Part shown: in pieces, positions 35,570-47,664 of the stretch | How the letters are laid out: each line of letters begins with the position of its first letter | Numbering within the stretch: position 1 is the stretch's first letter | Origin: Rhodeus uyekii | Taxonomy: Eukaryota > Chordata > Actinopteri > Cypriniformes > Acheilognathidae | Length of the DNA stretch: 64,000 bases | Direction of reading: 5' to 3' | Assembly: GCA_037043235.1 (NCBI GenBank) | Contig: JAWRVZ010000053.1 | Location: 3,976,001-4,040,000, forward strand | The notes under the pieces: generated by a model | What the model was told of the DNA's origin: nothing | What the model saw: only the letters and a program-made list of their open reading frames with translations | Database searches by the model: none | Made by a program: the position numbers and the translations under genes

Positions 35570-36479
35570 TAGAGTTGAGCCGGATGCTCGGCTGAAACGA
35601 GTATCCAGTACGGATAAAGCACTTTTGCTGAGTGCGAGTATTATACGAGTAATATGAGTCAATATCTGTGCTCGGATTGAATAAAAATCCTCATTGGGTA
35701 GCTGACTGTGTCTGTGTTCTGTGATAGGCTAGTCACAGCACCCCTCCCCTACACATGCATATTTGCTGTGTCCCGCCCTCCTCATTCACACGCAGAACAC
35801 TGAGAAAAGAGCAGCTCTCTTTCTCTCTCTGTCTCTCCCTCAGTCACTCAGGTTCGCGGGTCTTTTCCGTTAACATTTAGGGTTTCTTCAGCTTCAGGTT
35901 TGTTTTTTATTTCGGTTTGTTTGTAGTACTTATTAACCAGTAGAGTTTTGGTAAACGTGGGGTTTGTTCAGACGTGGTGCTTGGTAGAATGCGACTAGCG
36001 TTGCTTCTCTGCCTGTCTGAGTTTTTTTTTTTTTTACCGTCTGCTGGCTCCAACCAGTTTTTTGACTTCACGCAAAGTTTTTTTTTACTTTTGCAAAGTT
36101 ATGTTTAGATGAAAACTCTTGTTCATCACATTTTTCTTCGTAATTGCAACCGCATGATTGTATTCACTATTGCAAAACTTGTTCTGTATATAGTTTGTTT
36201 GTTATCGTGATCAAAACCATTGATCTGAAGCTCAATGCTGATGCTGTCATGTAAATAGTTTTCTAATCAGCAATAAATATAACAATTTCTGATCAACCCA
36301 TATCAATTGTATGATTAAAAATAACATCCCGGTTAAAGCCCCTCTCATTTCAAGACAACTCGACATCTTCCTGGTTAAACCCCACCCACTTCCTAGTTAG
36401 GCCCCGCCCAGTCCGAGAACAGATACAGATCATTCATATGGTTAACAGATACAGATAATGCTGTACTCGCTCATCACTA
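35570..36479 (-). mobile_element. hAT non-autonomous element, copy 2 (complete)
   Basis: A 910-bp element with imperfect terminal repeats TAGAGTTGAGC (left) and TAGTGATGAGC (right, reverse-complemented), flanked by an 8-bp target duplication with one mismatch (caccttat 35562-35569, ctccttat 36480-36487). It matches the plus-strand copy at 7582-8370 in opposite orientation. No transposase frame. Confidence 0.75.
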
Positions 36480-36905
36480 CTCCTTATCACAGCTCATTTG
36501 TGAAAAATGCTCTTTAAAAAACTTCCCTGTTAGATGCATGCAAGTGAGCAAGCAGGCATGTGTCTTAGCATGCATAGCACTGACTAACAGAAATGTCTAA
36601 GCACATTACCCACACCTTTCGAAGCACCGCTTGAGCAAGCAAAGATTGTGCAGGTAGAAATGTCTCGTCTAATTTATAATAAATTTGTGTTTGAAGTAGT
36701 TTTGTACTGTAGTTCTGCGGGTGTGTGATTACTGCACAACAGATAACTGATAACAGATAACTGCTGCACATTTCTTGTAAAGGTCATCATTTTTTTCATA
36801 TTGGCCAATTGTTAGATTTTAAACCTTTATCGACCGTTTATAATGTTGTGCCAATAATATTGTGCATCCGTAATTGTATGCGTTACAAATGTGAATGTTT
36901 ATTTA

Positions 36906-37070
36906 CAGCTGGGGCCAAAAGTTTTGAGAATGACACAAATATTAATTAAACTAATGGTTCTGGTGAGTTTTCTTGGACCCAAAATGTCCATGTTTTGTTC
37001 CTTAAGCCACTTATTTATTAAGTTTGCCTTATGGTAAGGTGCTATATATACACATATATCATTAGATAGA
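36906..37070 (-). mobile_element. Tc1-like element end with transposase fragment
   Basis: Begins CAGCTGGGGCCAAAAGTTTT after TA (36904-36905). The minus strand encodes NKWLKEQNMDILGP, matching the segment just before the SPDLNPIEN motif of a Tc1-type transposase, but the catalytic Glu region is lost. It is an internally deleted or truncated copy; the far end was not located. Confidence 0.5.
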
Positions 37071-37219
37071 ACTGTTATACAAAGAAAGTAAATGGTATGC
37101 CAAGAAGCATTATAGCATTTCCTGTGTGGTTGATGCCCAACGTTGCTAGCTGAGCAGAAAGGCATCATGTTTTGCCTGGTCTCTTCAAAGTCATGTAGGA
37201 TTTCCGTTTTAGTGTAAAG

Positions 37220-38231
37220 CAGGGGTGTCAAACTCATTTTGGTCGGGGGGCCGCATACTGCTTAATCTGATGTCAAGGGGGCCAGACCAGTAAATTCATA
37301 GCAAAATTACATAGAACTAACAATAAGTCCGCTTTTTTTGTTTTAGTGTATTATATTATAAATTATAAAAATCTTTAAATTAAATTAATTGTCCTTTTAC
37401 AAAATATATTATGAACAACCTACGTAGTATGTGCAATTTCAAAAACACCATTACATTTATTTAAGTGCATTATGCATAAAAAAATTGTCAGTTATTGTAC
37501 AATGATGCAAAGCATTTAGTCACAGTTTTGTGGAACTTAAAAACACTGTCCTGCATGTTAACATAAATCAAATATCAATTATTTAAAATTAATTTTCCAA
37601 CTCTGGGAAGCAATTCTGAACACATGAATTGACTTAACATACTTAAAATCTTAAGTGGCAGCTGTTTAAAAAAAAATAAAAAAAATTGTAAAATTTGCAA
37701 GTTTATACATAAGTATGTGTGTGGGTTTTTTTTTATGTAAACAAATTAACTTTATCAATTTGCGAAAACTGCAATTCGCTAAAGACCTGAAATCGTTTCT
37801 CAAACTCCCTCAGCAACTCTGAAATCTTGTCTTTGTACTGTCTGACGTCAGGATGAACGCTTGCTGCACGTAACTGGCTTTCACTGCAGCAGTGAAACAG
37901 ATTGCTTTTTCCTCAGACCCACCAACATTTCATTTACCTTCTGTATTCTCAGTTTCCCAGTCACTTCCGTGGATAGGAAGAGGTCAATTTTTCTTGAAAA
38001 ATCCGACACTTTGTGTCCACTTTTCTCTTTTTTGACAAAGAAATTTCGACGATGAGGTTGCCACGGCCAACAGGACAGCGCATAAACGGACAGAACTCAG
38101 TGCTGCCATCTGCTGTTAGTTCCGCCAAAAATAAAAATATTTTTTTCCATATTGCAGATTTATCTGCCGGGCCGGACTGAACCCCCTGGCGGGCCGGATT
38201 CGGCCCGCGGGCCGTACGTTTGACACCCCTG
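37220..38231 (-). mobile_element. hAT transposon, 1012-bp deletion derivative
   Basis: Terminal inverted repeats CAGGGGTGTCAAAC with a perfect 8-bp target duplication GTGTAAAG (37212-37219 and 38232-38239), followed inside by GGCCGCA/GGGCC-rich subterminal sequence. The minus strand at about 37740-37859 encodes DVRQYKDKISELLREFEKRF, a segment typical of the hAT transposases related to GTF2IRD2, so this is an internally deleted autonomous element. Confidence 0.85.
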
Positions 38232-38814
38232 GTGTAAAGGTTGAGAAATGCCTGGACTGGTTCCATCTATCACTGTTTTACATGTTTATGGTATTAGCTT
38301 GTGGAGTAAATATATAGGCTACAAAGAGTATGTTTACACTGCTTTTTAATAATGGAGGGTGCTGTGTTTTGCATGCATTGGACCAATCAACATATATTTG
38401 TCACTGGTAGCTCCTATTGCGCTGAAGTAGGCACTTCTCTGAAGTACCCACAAAAGATGTTTCTATAAATAAAACCATTCTCAGTTCCTGTGCTGTGAGC
38501 ACGCCAAAAAGCGGGTACTTCCACCAACGGGTACTTGCCAATAAGCATTATAGCATTTCCTGTGTGGTTGATGCCCAACGTTGCTAGCTGAGGAGCAGAA
38601 ATATAAGAACTATGAAAACATCCCTAACGTATGAAAATAACTATGTTGATAAAGAACTATATTATGTTAAGTCATGGTGACAAAATGGCTGCTGACAATT
38701 CAGATTGGACATCACAGGAATAAATATTACTACAGTAAGTACATAATGCACCATAAAATAAATGGTTACCAAACAATCTTAACTTCAAAGTATGAAGTCA
38801 ATTCCTCAGGTTTC
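38232..38814. other. Duplicate of sequence left of the hAT insertion
   Basis: A ~65-bp segment at about 38529-38594 (aagcattatagcatttcctg and on through gttgctagctgag) is nearly identical to 37105-37162, on the other side of the hAT element. Otherwise nothing recognised. Confidence 0.4.
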
Positions 38815-39278
38815 TGTCACTTCGGTATGGGTTTCTGGTGTTTGGTCGAGAGCGCTCTGACACTGCTCCCTCATCGCATTTATAGTGTCGTGTCTCTTGT
38901 CTGTGTGCCTTCATGTCGCGCGCAGTCTTGACGCTGTCTCGTCAAGTTCATGTGAACGCGTGGCGATGCGCATCTGCTTTAGCTGTGTGTTCGTGCCTTG
39001 CTATTGTGTAACCCCGCCCGTCTTGTTCCCTCATTTCCCGTAATTTTTTTCAGCTGTTCTGCTTGTTACCTTCCTCATGTGTTGTCCATTTAAATTCCTT
39101 TGTGTTTATTGTCCGGTGTCGCGTCATTGTGTTCCCTGTGTCTGTTTAATCTGTTTATTTCTTAGTTTAGTCATGGTTTTCCCCCGTCGGGGCAGTTTTG
39201 TTTGAATGTATGTTTTATTTTCATTAAATAAACTCCTTTCACCCACATACTTGAGTCCTCCCTACTTCACCTGTGACA
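38815..39278 (+). mobile_element. Gypsy-type solo LTR (probable)
   Basis: Begins TGTCACTTCGG and ends CACCTGTGACA, 464 bp, with AATAAA in 'cattaaataaactcc' about 50 bp before the end. It shares 'ttgagtcctccct' and neighbouring motifs with the LTR at 1440-2671, so the two are related. No 5-bp duplication was found (gtttc versus caatt). Confidence 0.6.
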
Positions 39279-41015
39279 CAATTATACGCAAAGAATTGTC
39301 AAGAAATCCAAACACGCCTTTTGTAAATCATTGATTCAAGATTCAGGATTCAAGAGTTTGTCACTTACACAGTTATATACAGGATATACAACCGGCAGTG
39401 AAATGTAAAAAATTTTCAAATGTAAAAACATTTTAATATAATGTTTTATATATATAGATTTATTTATTTATTTTATTTTTTATTACAATGGTAAAAACGC
39501 AATGATATAACGCACACACATATACACACAGGGTGTGGCGACAGACTGTATGGCCCACACAGAAAGCTTCACCATGGATTACATGAAGGGACAGGATAAT
39601 CAAAAAGGCAGAAGAAATCCATAATTGTTACTCGTACACTTACTGGACAAAGGACTTGGAAAGGCAAACTGCTAAATCCTACTGGCGCACTAAAGCAAAA
39701 CTGAAGAGTACTGAGAGTTTTTTATTAACCCATACCACACTAGATCAATAAAGTCATACATTTCAGCTTTTATCTTGAAAGCAAAAGATAAAGAGGAATT
39801 CAGTTTAACAAAGATCTGCCATAAAACTTGAATCATATCTCAGTTTGTATCTTGAATTGATGTTTTGGTCTTCCGGGCCAGCAGTCATAAACACGCTTCA
39901 TTCCCACAGTGCAACAGTGTAGGTGTTTTGTCTTTGATCACACAAACTTGCTGTGTCTGTACTTGCAGAGAGGTCATCTGCGTATACTTTTATCTACACC
40001 ACAGTGATGTGCTCGCACTCGGCTCAGGAGTTTACAAGCTTTCTGTTAGACTCAATTACACTTGCATTGTGTACTTCTAATTGAAGTTCATTCAATTTCA
40101 CCGAGGTCCAAAGCCCACTCCAGATAAATTTACCCTCTTGGGGTTTGGAGGTCTGGCCTAGAACTTCAGCGTTGGCCTGTCATCTGAAATTACACTCCTG
40201 TCTCCCCTGGGCCAGAGTCTGTGCGGTGTTATGCAGCGGCTGCCCCTGACACCTGACAGCCCATTAGACAGCACCACAGAGAGCAGTGTAAAGCAGCGCA
40301 GTGCTGTGACACAGGGCTGTGTGCGAGCCATCCATCCCTCAGTCACTTTAATGGACGGCTCGGCGGCTTCACGCTCCACCGGCCGCGGAAATAAGAACAT
40401 ATGAACTGCACAAACCCAAGTTCAATTTACAGGGATGTCAAAAGTACAAGTACTTTGCTCAAATAAAATAAAAATGTTGATACTATTGATACTTTTAAAT
40501 CTTTGCAAACAAGTATTGCACAAGAAAGAGCAGAATGACATGAATCTATGGCAAGTCAAATATTTAAAAGCCTTTAAAATAATGGCTCTTTTTTCCACTC
40601 AACACTGTAAATATTGCAGTAATATAACCCCCCTCCTCTCTCAAATCTTAAAAGAAAAAGTTTACAGTGCATGTTAATTAGTAGCACTGAAAATTGTGGA
40701 ATTTCACTGCCATGGAAATGTCAATGAAGTTACTGATCAAAATGATTAATTAAATTAATTTCATTGTATCATAAATCATCTTTCATTTGTTTTTTATCTG
40801 ATGATATTAAATAAGTATAAGTATGTCAATGACAAAAAAAACAATTAAGTCAATTTTGCTACTAAATAGACCAATCATTCAGAACTTCCACTAGCCAAAA
40901 CAAAAATATCAGCAATAAACTAGATCAAAATCCTTGTTTAGAGACTAAATCTGATTAAATCTGACAGCAATCAGATGATTAAAATTCTCTGTGATTTTCT
41001 AAGCCTGCAACAACT
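39279..41015. other. No recognised feature
   Basis: AT-rich intronic DNA with a T/TA-rich stretch near 39440-39485. The short frames have no recognisable domain. Confidence 0.35.
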
Positions 41016-41071
41016 GGGGGGGGGGGGGGGGGGGGGGGGGAGGACTTTCTTCATAAAATATGAAGAAAGTC
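41016..41071. repeat. G25 homopolymer followed by a 12-bp-stem hairpin
   Basis: An uninterrupted run of 25 G (41016-41040) is followed by GACTTTCTTCAT-AAAAT-ATGAAGAAAGTC (41043-41071), a perfect 12-bp stem with a 5-nt loop. A second G tract lies at about 41174-41187. Long G runs can form quadruplex DNA; the exact count may be affected by sequencing. Confidence 0.75.
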
Positions 41072-41292
41072 ACTCCCTAAAAAAAATACCTACCACAGTT
41101 GTGTTACTTTTAATTTTATGAAAAGTAACATTATGGCATTTTCTCATCATGGAATTGCCTTCCTTGTCTGTTTGGGGGGGGGGGGGGTATATTCATTTTT
41201 TTTTTTAAAGGTGCCCTTCACACTACAAGTGAAAAAGTTAACCTCAGTGTGAAAAAAAAAAGTTCACACCTGTACAGTAAAAGCCGCAGATT

Positions 41293-41540
41293 AAAGGGAC
41301 AGTTCACCCAAACATTACTTATCTTCTTTAAAAAAAAACCCTGAGGGGATTTTGAAGAATGTTGAGGACCAGAAACTTCCATCTTATTGTCAATGGGTGC
41401 TGTCAACTGTCAGGTTACCAAACCTCTCCAAAATATCTTGTTTTATGTTCAAAAGAAGAAAGAAACTCATTCAGGTTTGGAACAACTTAAATGACCAGTT
41501 TGATTTTTGGCAGAACTATCTCTTAAAACAAACCTTTCAG
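41293..41540. repeat. Diverged common fish interspersed repeat
   Basis: The sequence 'aaagggacagttcacccaaa', followed by 'ttttgaagaatgttgagg' and 'aaaagaagaaagaaactcat', matches the widespread cyprinid repeat that starts with 'gggatagttcacccaaaaatg'. Fragments of the same type are near 30010-30050 and 44710-44800. Superfamily not determined. Confidence 0.5.
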
Positions 41541-42508
41541 CTGTACTACCATTGAAGACTACAGAAGAACAGCAAAACTATATTTAAATGTGCTGTTTGT
41601 CTAGTCATTTTTTGTTTCTTAGTATGGTTGAATATGATCAGTGGCAATTGGAACAGCAGCAAAGACATTGGTTAATAAAGTGAGATTAAATACATAAAAA
41701 GGCATGTAAAAAAGCATTACTTTACTAATTACCGGTACTTGAAAAAACCAATCAGATTACGCAACCATTTAAAAAAATGTATTTTGGTATACTCATTAAA
41801 ATGCTGTTTTTTCAGGTCTTCAAAGATGCTGCATTTTATTCACCATGTTTGACGGATGTTTAATATTTATAAATATTTCAAAATGATAACGTGAAAGTTT
41901 CATCTGCTACACTTTGACAGGTTTTCACCACAACATATTGCATTTATGTTCAATCTTACCAGTAAAATATATGAACATGACAAAATATTGACCAAATTTT
42001 AAAAAGCTGTTCTGGGAAACTATAAAAACTGATACTAATATTGACAACTGAAGTTTTGGCATCATGCCAAACATTATGCGCTTAAAACAGATGGAGAATG
42101 AATGACAATCTCTCCTCTTGTATTAAGACCGGGGAGACTATGACTCACTGTCTCACAACAGCACAGCTTCAAACAAAGAGTCCTTCATCGTAATTCCTCA
42201 AAGTGTAGGACTTGAATGAGACCGTCAACAGTTCAATCACATTCTAATAAATCCACAGCACACAACAGTCGGGAAAGAAAACATTGTTAACATGCAATGA
42301 TTCTTTTCTCTTCAAGCCCTTAGAAGTCTTTCTGCAGTTTTATTTCAGATCTGAGCTTTTAGATGTGAAATTGTTGAAACATGTTCATATGAACGCAATG
42401 ATTTATCAGCAACAAGCAAACTCCAAAGGTAGCAAAAGTTCAGTTTCAAGTTTATAATAACGGTCCATTATTCTCTGACTGCTTGTCATACAGAGGACTT
42501 TAGATACT

Positions 42509-42724
42509 GGTGGCTTGAAGGTTAAAGCAACGAACTTTGTAATCCAAAAAGTCAAGTGTAAATCTCAAGCAATGGTGACCCAGTAACTAAAGACTTCCGG
42601 TAATCAAAATCTAGCCGGTTCTTTTTGTGCCACTGAGAAATACATTTAACCTCAGGGAACTCCATGGGAATCAGCCCTATAATTAGCATACTGTAAGTCA
42701 GTGTGGATGAATGGCCTAAAATAA
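42509..42724 (+). mobile_element. tRNA-derived SINE, diverged
   Basis: The 5' part (ggtggcttgaaggttaaagc ... aagtcaagtgtaaatctc) has a degenerate tRNA-like head. The 3' part (tgccactgagaaatacattt, aacctcagg, tactgtaagtcagtgtgga) matches the usual body of fish tRNA SINEs that ends in 'actgtaagtcgctttggataaa'. Extensive substitutions indicate an old copy. Confidence 0.55.
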
Positions 42725-42861
42725 AGAGATAGAGAGTGACTAGGGCAACCATCTACACCATATTTCTGTTAGTTGTTATAACAGGGATGTAACAACGCAA
42801 TCTCATGGCATTTTGTAACCATAATACGTTTTGGCAAATTGTATGAATTCATACGAATTAG

Positions 42862-43278
42862 CCACCTAACAATTCACATCATACAAAAATCGCCATTTTA
42901 ATCACAGTCATGTATCGTCACTTTTAAATCGTCTTTTCACTTTTAAAAAAATCGTCACTTTTCCCTTTGTGTTTCCGTCACTGTCACGTCAGCCACTCCC
43001 CCTTGTTAGTCGTGTCAGGTGCTCCCCGTTTCCCTGTCTATTTAAACCCTCATGTTCTCCCTTGTCTTTGTCGATTGTTGAACTGTTGGTTCTTCGTTTG
43101 TGGATGGTTCCATCCGTGTCTCCTTGTACTACGAGTTTTGCATCGTTTAGTGCCGTTTGTGTTTTCGTTTATGGAATAAAGTGTTTTCTGTTGGACCCAC
43201 TGCGTTTCGCCGCATCGCACACGCATCTCCTTCTGTGACACCACCTAACAATTCACATCATACAAAAATCGCCATTTT
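42862..43278. repeat. 38-bp direct repeats bracketing an LTR-containing insert
   Basis: The 38-bp sequence beginning ccacctaacaattcacatca occurs at 42862-42899 and again at 43241-43278. The second copy starts exactly where the LTR-like block (42982-43240) ends. The host sequence belongs to a palindromic cyprinid MITE ('gtatgaattcatacgaatta'). Confidence 0.7.
42982..43240 (+). mobile_element. Gypsy-type solo LTR (short)
   Basis: 259 bp, starts TGTCACGTCAGCC and ends CCTTCTGTGACA, with AATAAA in 'tggaataaagtg'. The bases flanking it do not form a 5-bp duplication, possibly because of the larger 38-bp duplication around it. Confidence 0.6.
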
Positions 43279-44310
43279 GTAAAATAGTTACGTTTTCCGT
43301 GACCTCAACATGGAAGTACCAATTTAGAATTTTTGGCTAATGCAATAAGATATGATGACAAGTTACACATGTGCCACGAACACAGACAGAAGCCCATTTC
43401 GTACAGAGATTCAGGAAAATATACTGATAATGTGTCACGGTTTCATTTTATTTCATTCACACTGCCAGTGATTTTCTGGAATGTGTGCACGCATTCAAAC
43501 ACACATCCCGTAAAGATACGTGACATCGATGCGATGTGTGATTTCTCTCAAGAAAGCTGGCGAACGATCTGAGCTTCAGCATCAACCCTACGATACACCC
43601 CTTATGGCCTTGATCCTGCCTTTTGTTCACAAAGGACTGATCCAGGACTGATCCTAGCAATTCGACTATGTCCCCATCACAGGAAGTGTTTTCGTTCACA
43701 CAGAAGGCACTCTAGCAATTTTCTGGGATCAACAGTCTGTTTGAAAGGGACTAGAAAGACATTTAGATGATAGACAAGACCAACACTGGGCACTGTTTGG
43801 GCACCTGAGTATAAAATTGAATTTATCAACTAAGCAGCCATACTTAAACTTAATAGACAAATGTTGACACTGCATTCATCAGAAGATCTAACAGCATGAT
43901 GACAAATGTGGCTGCCACGTTACATAAAATGGGGAAGAAATCAGTACAGTATCATACAGAAGGAGCTGACACAGAGACAAAGGATATGCAACAAAGCGGC
44001 ATCAGAATCCCACAAAGCTGACAAATAACCAATAGGCAAAATTCCAAACATATTTAAATACGTATTATCATTTTAAATTGGTTTATGTGCATCTTTTACC
44101 CCAACTACATGCCTGTAGCTTATTTTGCATCAAAGTGAAAGTTTGTAATTACCACAGCATTCTCTTCTGCACACAACACTGAAGAAACCAGGAAAACTGT
44201 TATGACTATTCATATTTCAAAGACAAAACACAAAGCAGAATATAGTTGCGTTTTAGGAATTTCTTGCAGCAAAAGCAAAGTTCTCTTAAAACACACGCAA
44301 ACATACCATA

Positions 44311-44656
44311 TTTTCCCGCATATAACCCGAGGGTTATACCAAATTTTATAAGGGTTATATAAGGGTGCGGGCTGTATCACAAATATTTTACACGCAATAT
44401 TTCAATATATTTGTTACGTCCCTAAGGACATAAGGGTTTTTTGTGGTATTTTCTTTCTGTTTTTCTTTCTTGTGAGGGTTGTTGTCTCGGGCGCTTGTAC
44501 TATCACTCTGACAGCTGCCGCTGATAGGCTGTCTGACCTGTCAATTGGAAATTTGAAATGTGAACTTACACAAGTTCATTAATCTATGGGTGCGGGTTAT
44601 ATAAGGGTGCGGGTATGCCAATGATTATCTGCTTCCGCGGGTTATATGCGGGACAG
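44311..44656. mobile_element. Short TA-flanked MITE (pogo/Tc1 type)
   Basis: The left end reads TTTTCCCGCATATAACCCG and the right end reverse-complements to CTGTCCCGCATATAACCCG. TA flanks both sides (44309-44310 and 44657-44658). Internal copies of 'gggttatataagggtgcggg' lie near both ends. 346 bp, no reading frame. Confidence 0.65.
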
Positions 44657-44658
44657 TA

Positions 44659-47392
44659 CAGCAGATCTTAACAGTCGTCGTTTTTAACAACCTACCAAGT
44701 TCTAAACATTAAATGAATAGTTTACCCAAACATTTAATTGTTACCCTTTACCAATTCTCACAGTTATGTTATTCCAAACCCTAAGTCATTTGTTCATCTT
44801 TGAAAGACAAACTCTATTTAGACAGTGTTGTTGTAATGAACTTTGAATGGAGGAACAGAAATTTCTTCAGTTTCAAACCAAATAAATTTCAATTCCTCCA
44901 TTCACAGTTTGTTACACCAAAACTGGCTAAATCGATTGATTCATATGGATCACTTTTAGCATTAAAGTGTTGGCTACTTTCAATTGATACAACATTTTAT
45001 AAGTTCTTACCTTTTAAAATACCCTGAGAGTTGACAACATAAAGCTGTCATCAGTGGACAAAGTTCATGAGACTATACTAGTGTTACACACGCCTCAACA
45101 ACTGGTAGCCTCACCACTGAACGGCAGGGCACATTGTGCCAACAAAACCTTTGGTCTTTAGCACTGGCGAACTGAGATTTGCTCTGTGCCATATCTGACA
45201 TTTATGCTGTCTTTTTGAAATTACTTTGTACTGCTTAAGAGATTTCATTGTTTGGAAGGTTAAGGTTACTGCGGCTGTTGTGCAGTAATTACATTTGCCT
45301 GATATTCTTTGTGTACATTGGGATGTGATGACTTATAACTGATTAAATCTGCACATCAGTTATGCTGAAGTTCTTCACCCTGCTGCCTTTTCTAATTACC
45401 TCAACCCGTTTGCAGCTCCGCTATTCTCCTTTTTTCAATTGTGAAAAACACCCACACAATGAAGACTCCTTCACTGTTTCAAAAATGAAAAGACAAAGCA
45501 GGTCTGTAATGTGGCATTATCATATTTAACATGCAAAATTAAGCCTCTATGGACATTTAAAGTTGGTAAAAGATTAAAGAGGGGAGGAGAAAAAACAGTA
45601 TGAGTATTGAGACGTTTCGGGTTGGGAAAAAAAACAGATCAAACTAATTTAATTTACCTTGAGAGCTAAATAGTCTTATTCCCCAAACATTTGCTTTTGT
45701 ACTATATTATACCACATAGTCTAGGCAAGTTGACAAAACTGTCCCCACTAATATGTTACCAAGTTAGCGTTAACTATAGCTAGCTGCCATAGTTGTTGTT
45801 TTTTATTGCCAAAATTGTAAATGGCTTGTAATGAGACCTTCTACGATTTCCTAGGTTGCCTGTAGACAGATTTTGAGTGAAAGACTTAAATCAAAAGAAA
45901 TTGCTAAATTTGTGATCATCTTGAAAGTATCAGCTGAAACGGACCTAACATAACATTTCCTTAAATCCTTAAAGGCCCGAGTAGACAACATTTTCCGCAT
46001 TCCGCTCTGTCTCGTACAGTTGAGCGCACAAGCCTCTCAAAGTATACTCGTTTATCCGCGAGACACGTTGTTCGCATGTAAACTATCTAGTGGACTTTGT
46101 TTTAAAGCGCTCAAGTCACTCGCACTTGCGCTGCTGTACTTGTACTGTCCACACGGTCACAAAAATTTCCCAGTTTGACACCTGAGAAACACCATGAGAC
46201 TCTTGTTCAGAGCGAATGAACATTTCTTTATCAACAATTGCTCACAAAATGATGGGACAATGAATCACATTTAACACTGTTTTTTTTTTCTTTCTTATGA
46301 TAGTAAATTATGTAAATTTTTAAATGAGTAAATAAACAAGTAACAAGCAAACTTAAACTAGTTTGATTAATTTCTGTAAATATTTTGCTTATGCAGGTAC
46401 AAAAAAACAACAACACTGACTCACTTAATGTTAATATTAATAGCCTTATTTTATTAATGGGCAATCTCATTTTACTCAATACATTCTAGGGGAGCCAATG
46501 ATTCTGACCACAACTTTACATGTACACATACTATGAACACACACGAAAATGTATTAATTAAAGTCCAAGACTCATGGCAGGAGGAGGTGGGAACCGACAA
46601 GCATAACTTTAATAATACAATAAACAAACAACAAAACAAAAATGGAAGACGTTTAAAACAAACAAAACCACTGCAGGTCTTGACTTGATTGCATTTAATG
46701 CTTGTTTCGATTGAAATTAAGTTTGAAAACCACTGTCCTAGATGTACGAAATACAATAACATGACAGGGGACAAACACACATTGAACATATAGCCTATAG
46801 AAGCAAAGAACTCTGACCTGAAAACTATTAAAAGGCAACAACCCTTACAATCTATATAACATAAAACCCAAATGGACACTACCATTGACCAGGAACTGCA
46901 AGTTGCAATGACGATCAATAAGCCAGTGGATGAAACAGCCACAATCAGTCATGTTTCATGAACTACATTGTTTTCAAATGCAGGTCATACAGTCTCACTT
47001 CTGAGAAGTGATGTTACATAATGGCCTGTCACCAGGATAACTCTAACTTCAAGATCCATGTTAATACAAGTGCGTTTTTGTGCTTGTGAAACTGGTATAA
47101 CGTGCACTGATCGCGCTCCTAACAGAGCGAAACATTGGTGTAAGATTCAATTTGAAACTGTTTTCACTCGGAAACGGCTAAATGTCCCAAATGACAAAGA
47201 AATGGTACGTGAAACTGAATTAAACATGGCATTTTTAAGTTGAAATACATAAATAGTATTTTCTTGTAAAATGTACTCAAATAATGTTTTATTTACAACT
47301 TCAAAAAATAATTAGTGTGGTCATTAATGATTAATTACACTATTACCATAAAAGCAAAGCCTCGTTTTATTCTGATTTTTCTTAGTGTATTT
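44659..47392. other. Mostly unrecognised intronic DNA
   Basis: No coding exon recognised. The stretch at about 45100-45470 has balanced composition and no repeat signature, so it may be unique, possibly conserved, intronic sequence; that is only a guess. A long minus-strand frame at 46472-46942 has hydrophobic composition but no domain. Confidence 0.3.
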
Positions 47393-47664
47393 AAGTTGGC
47401 TTGAGAAAGCCAACTTAGTGATATTGTATCTAAACTTATTATTAAGTTGGCTTGAGAAAGCCAACTTAGTGATATTGTATCTAAACTTATTATTAAGTTG
47501 GCTTGAGAAAGCCAACTTAGTGATATTGTATCTAAACTTATTAAGTTGGCTTGAGAAAGCCAACTTAGTGATATTGTATCTAAACTTATTATTATTATTA
47601 TTAAGTTGGCTTGAGAAAGCCAACTTAGTGATATTGTATCTAAACTTATTATTATTATTATTAT
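47393..47664 (+). repeat. 51-bp hairpin minisatellite, five copies
   Basis: Copies start at 47393, 47444, 47495, 47543 and 47603. Each carries AAGTTGGCTT-GAGA-AAGCCAACTT, a perfect 10-bp stem with a GAGA loop, then a 24-nt tail ending in 'taaacttatt', and differs mainly in the number of ATT triplets. It directly precedes the 2.66-kb array. The open frames across it merely repeat LSWLEKANLVILYLNLL-type translations and are not credible genes. Confidence 0.9.

Noticed and set aside
44900..45480. Possible conserved non-coding enhancer
   Set aside because: It looks non-repetitive, but conservation cannot be assessed from one sequence.
46472..46942. 156-residue minus-strand ORF with hydrophobic stretches
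   Set aside because: No domain, no promoter or splice evidence; AT-rich composition easily gives Phe/Leu/Cys-rich frames.
47393..47664. Regularly spaced palindromic repeats resembling a CRISPR array
   Set aside because: The spacers are only ATT runs of variable length rather than unique sequence, and the context is a fish genome.
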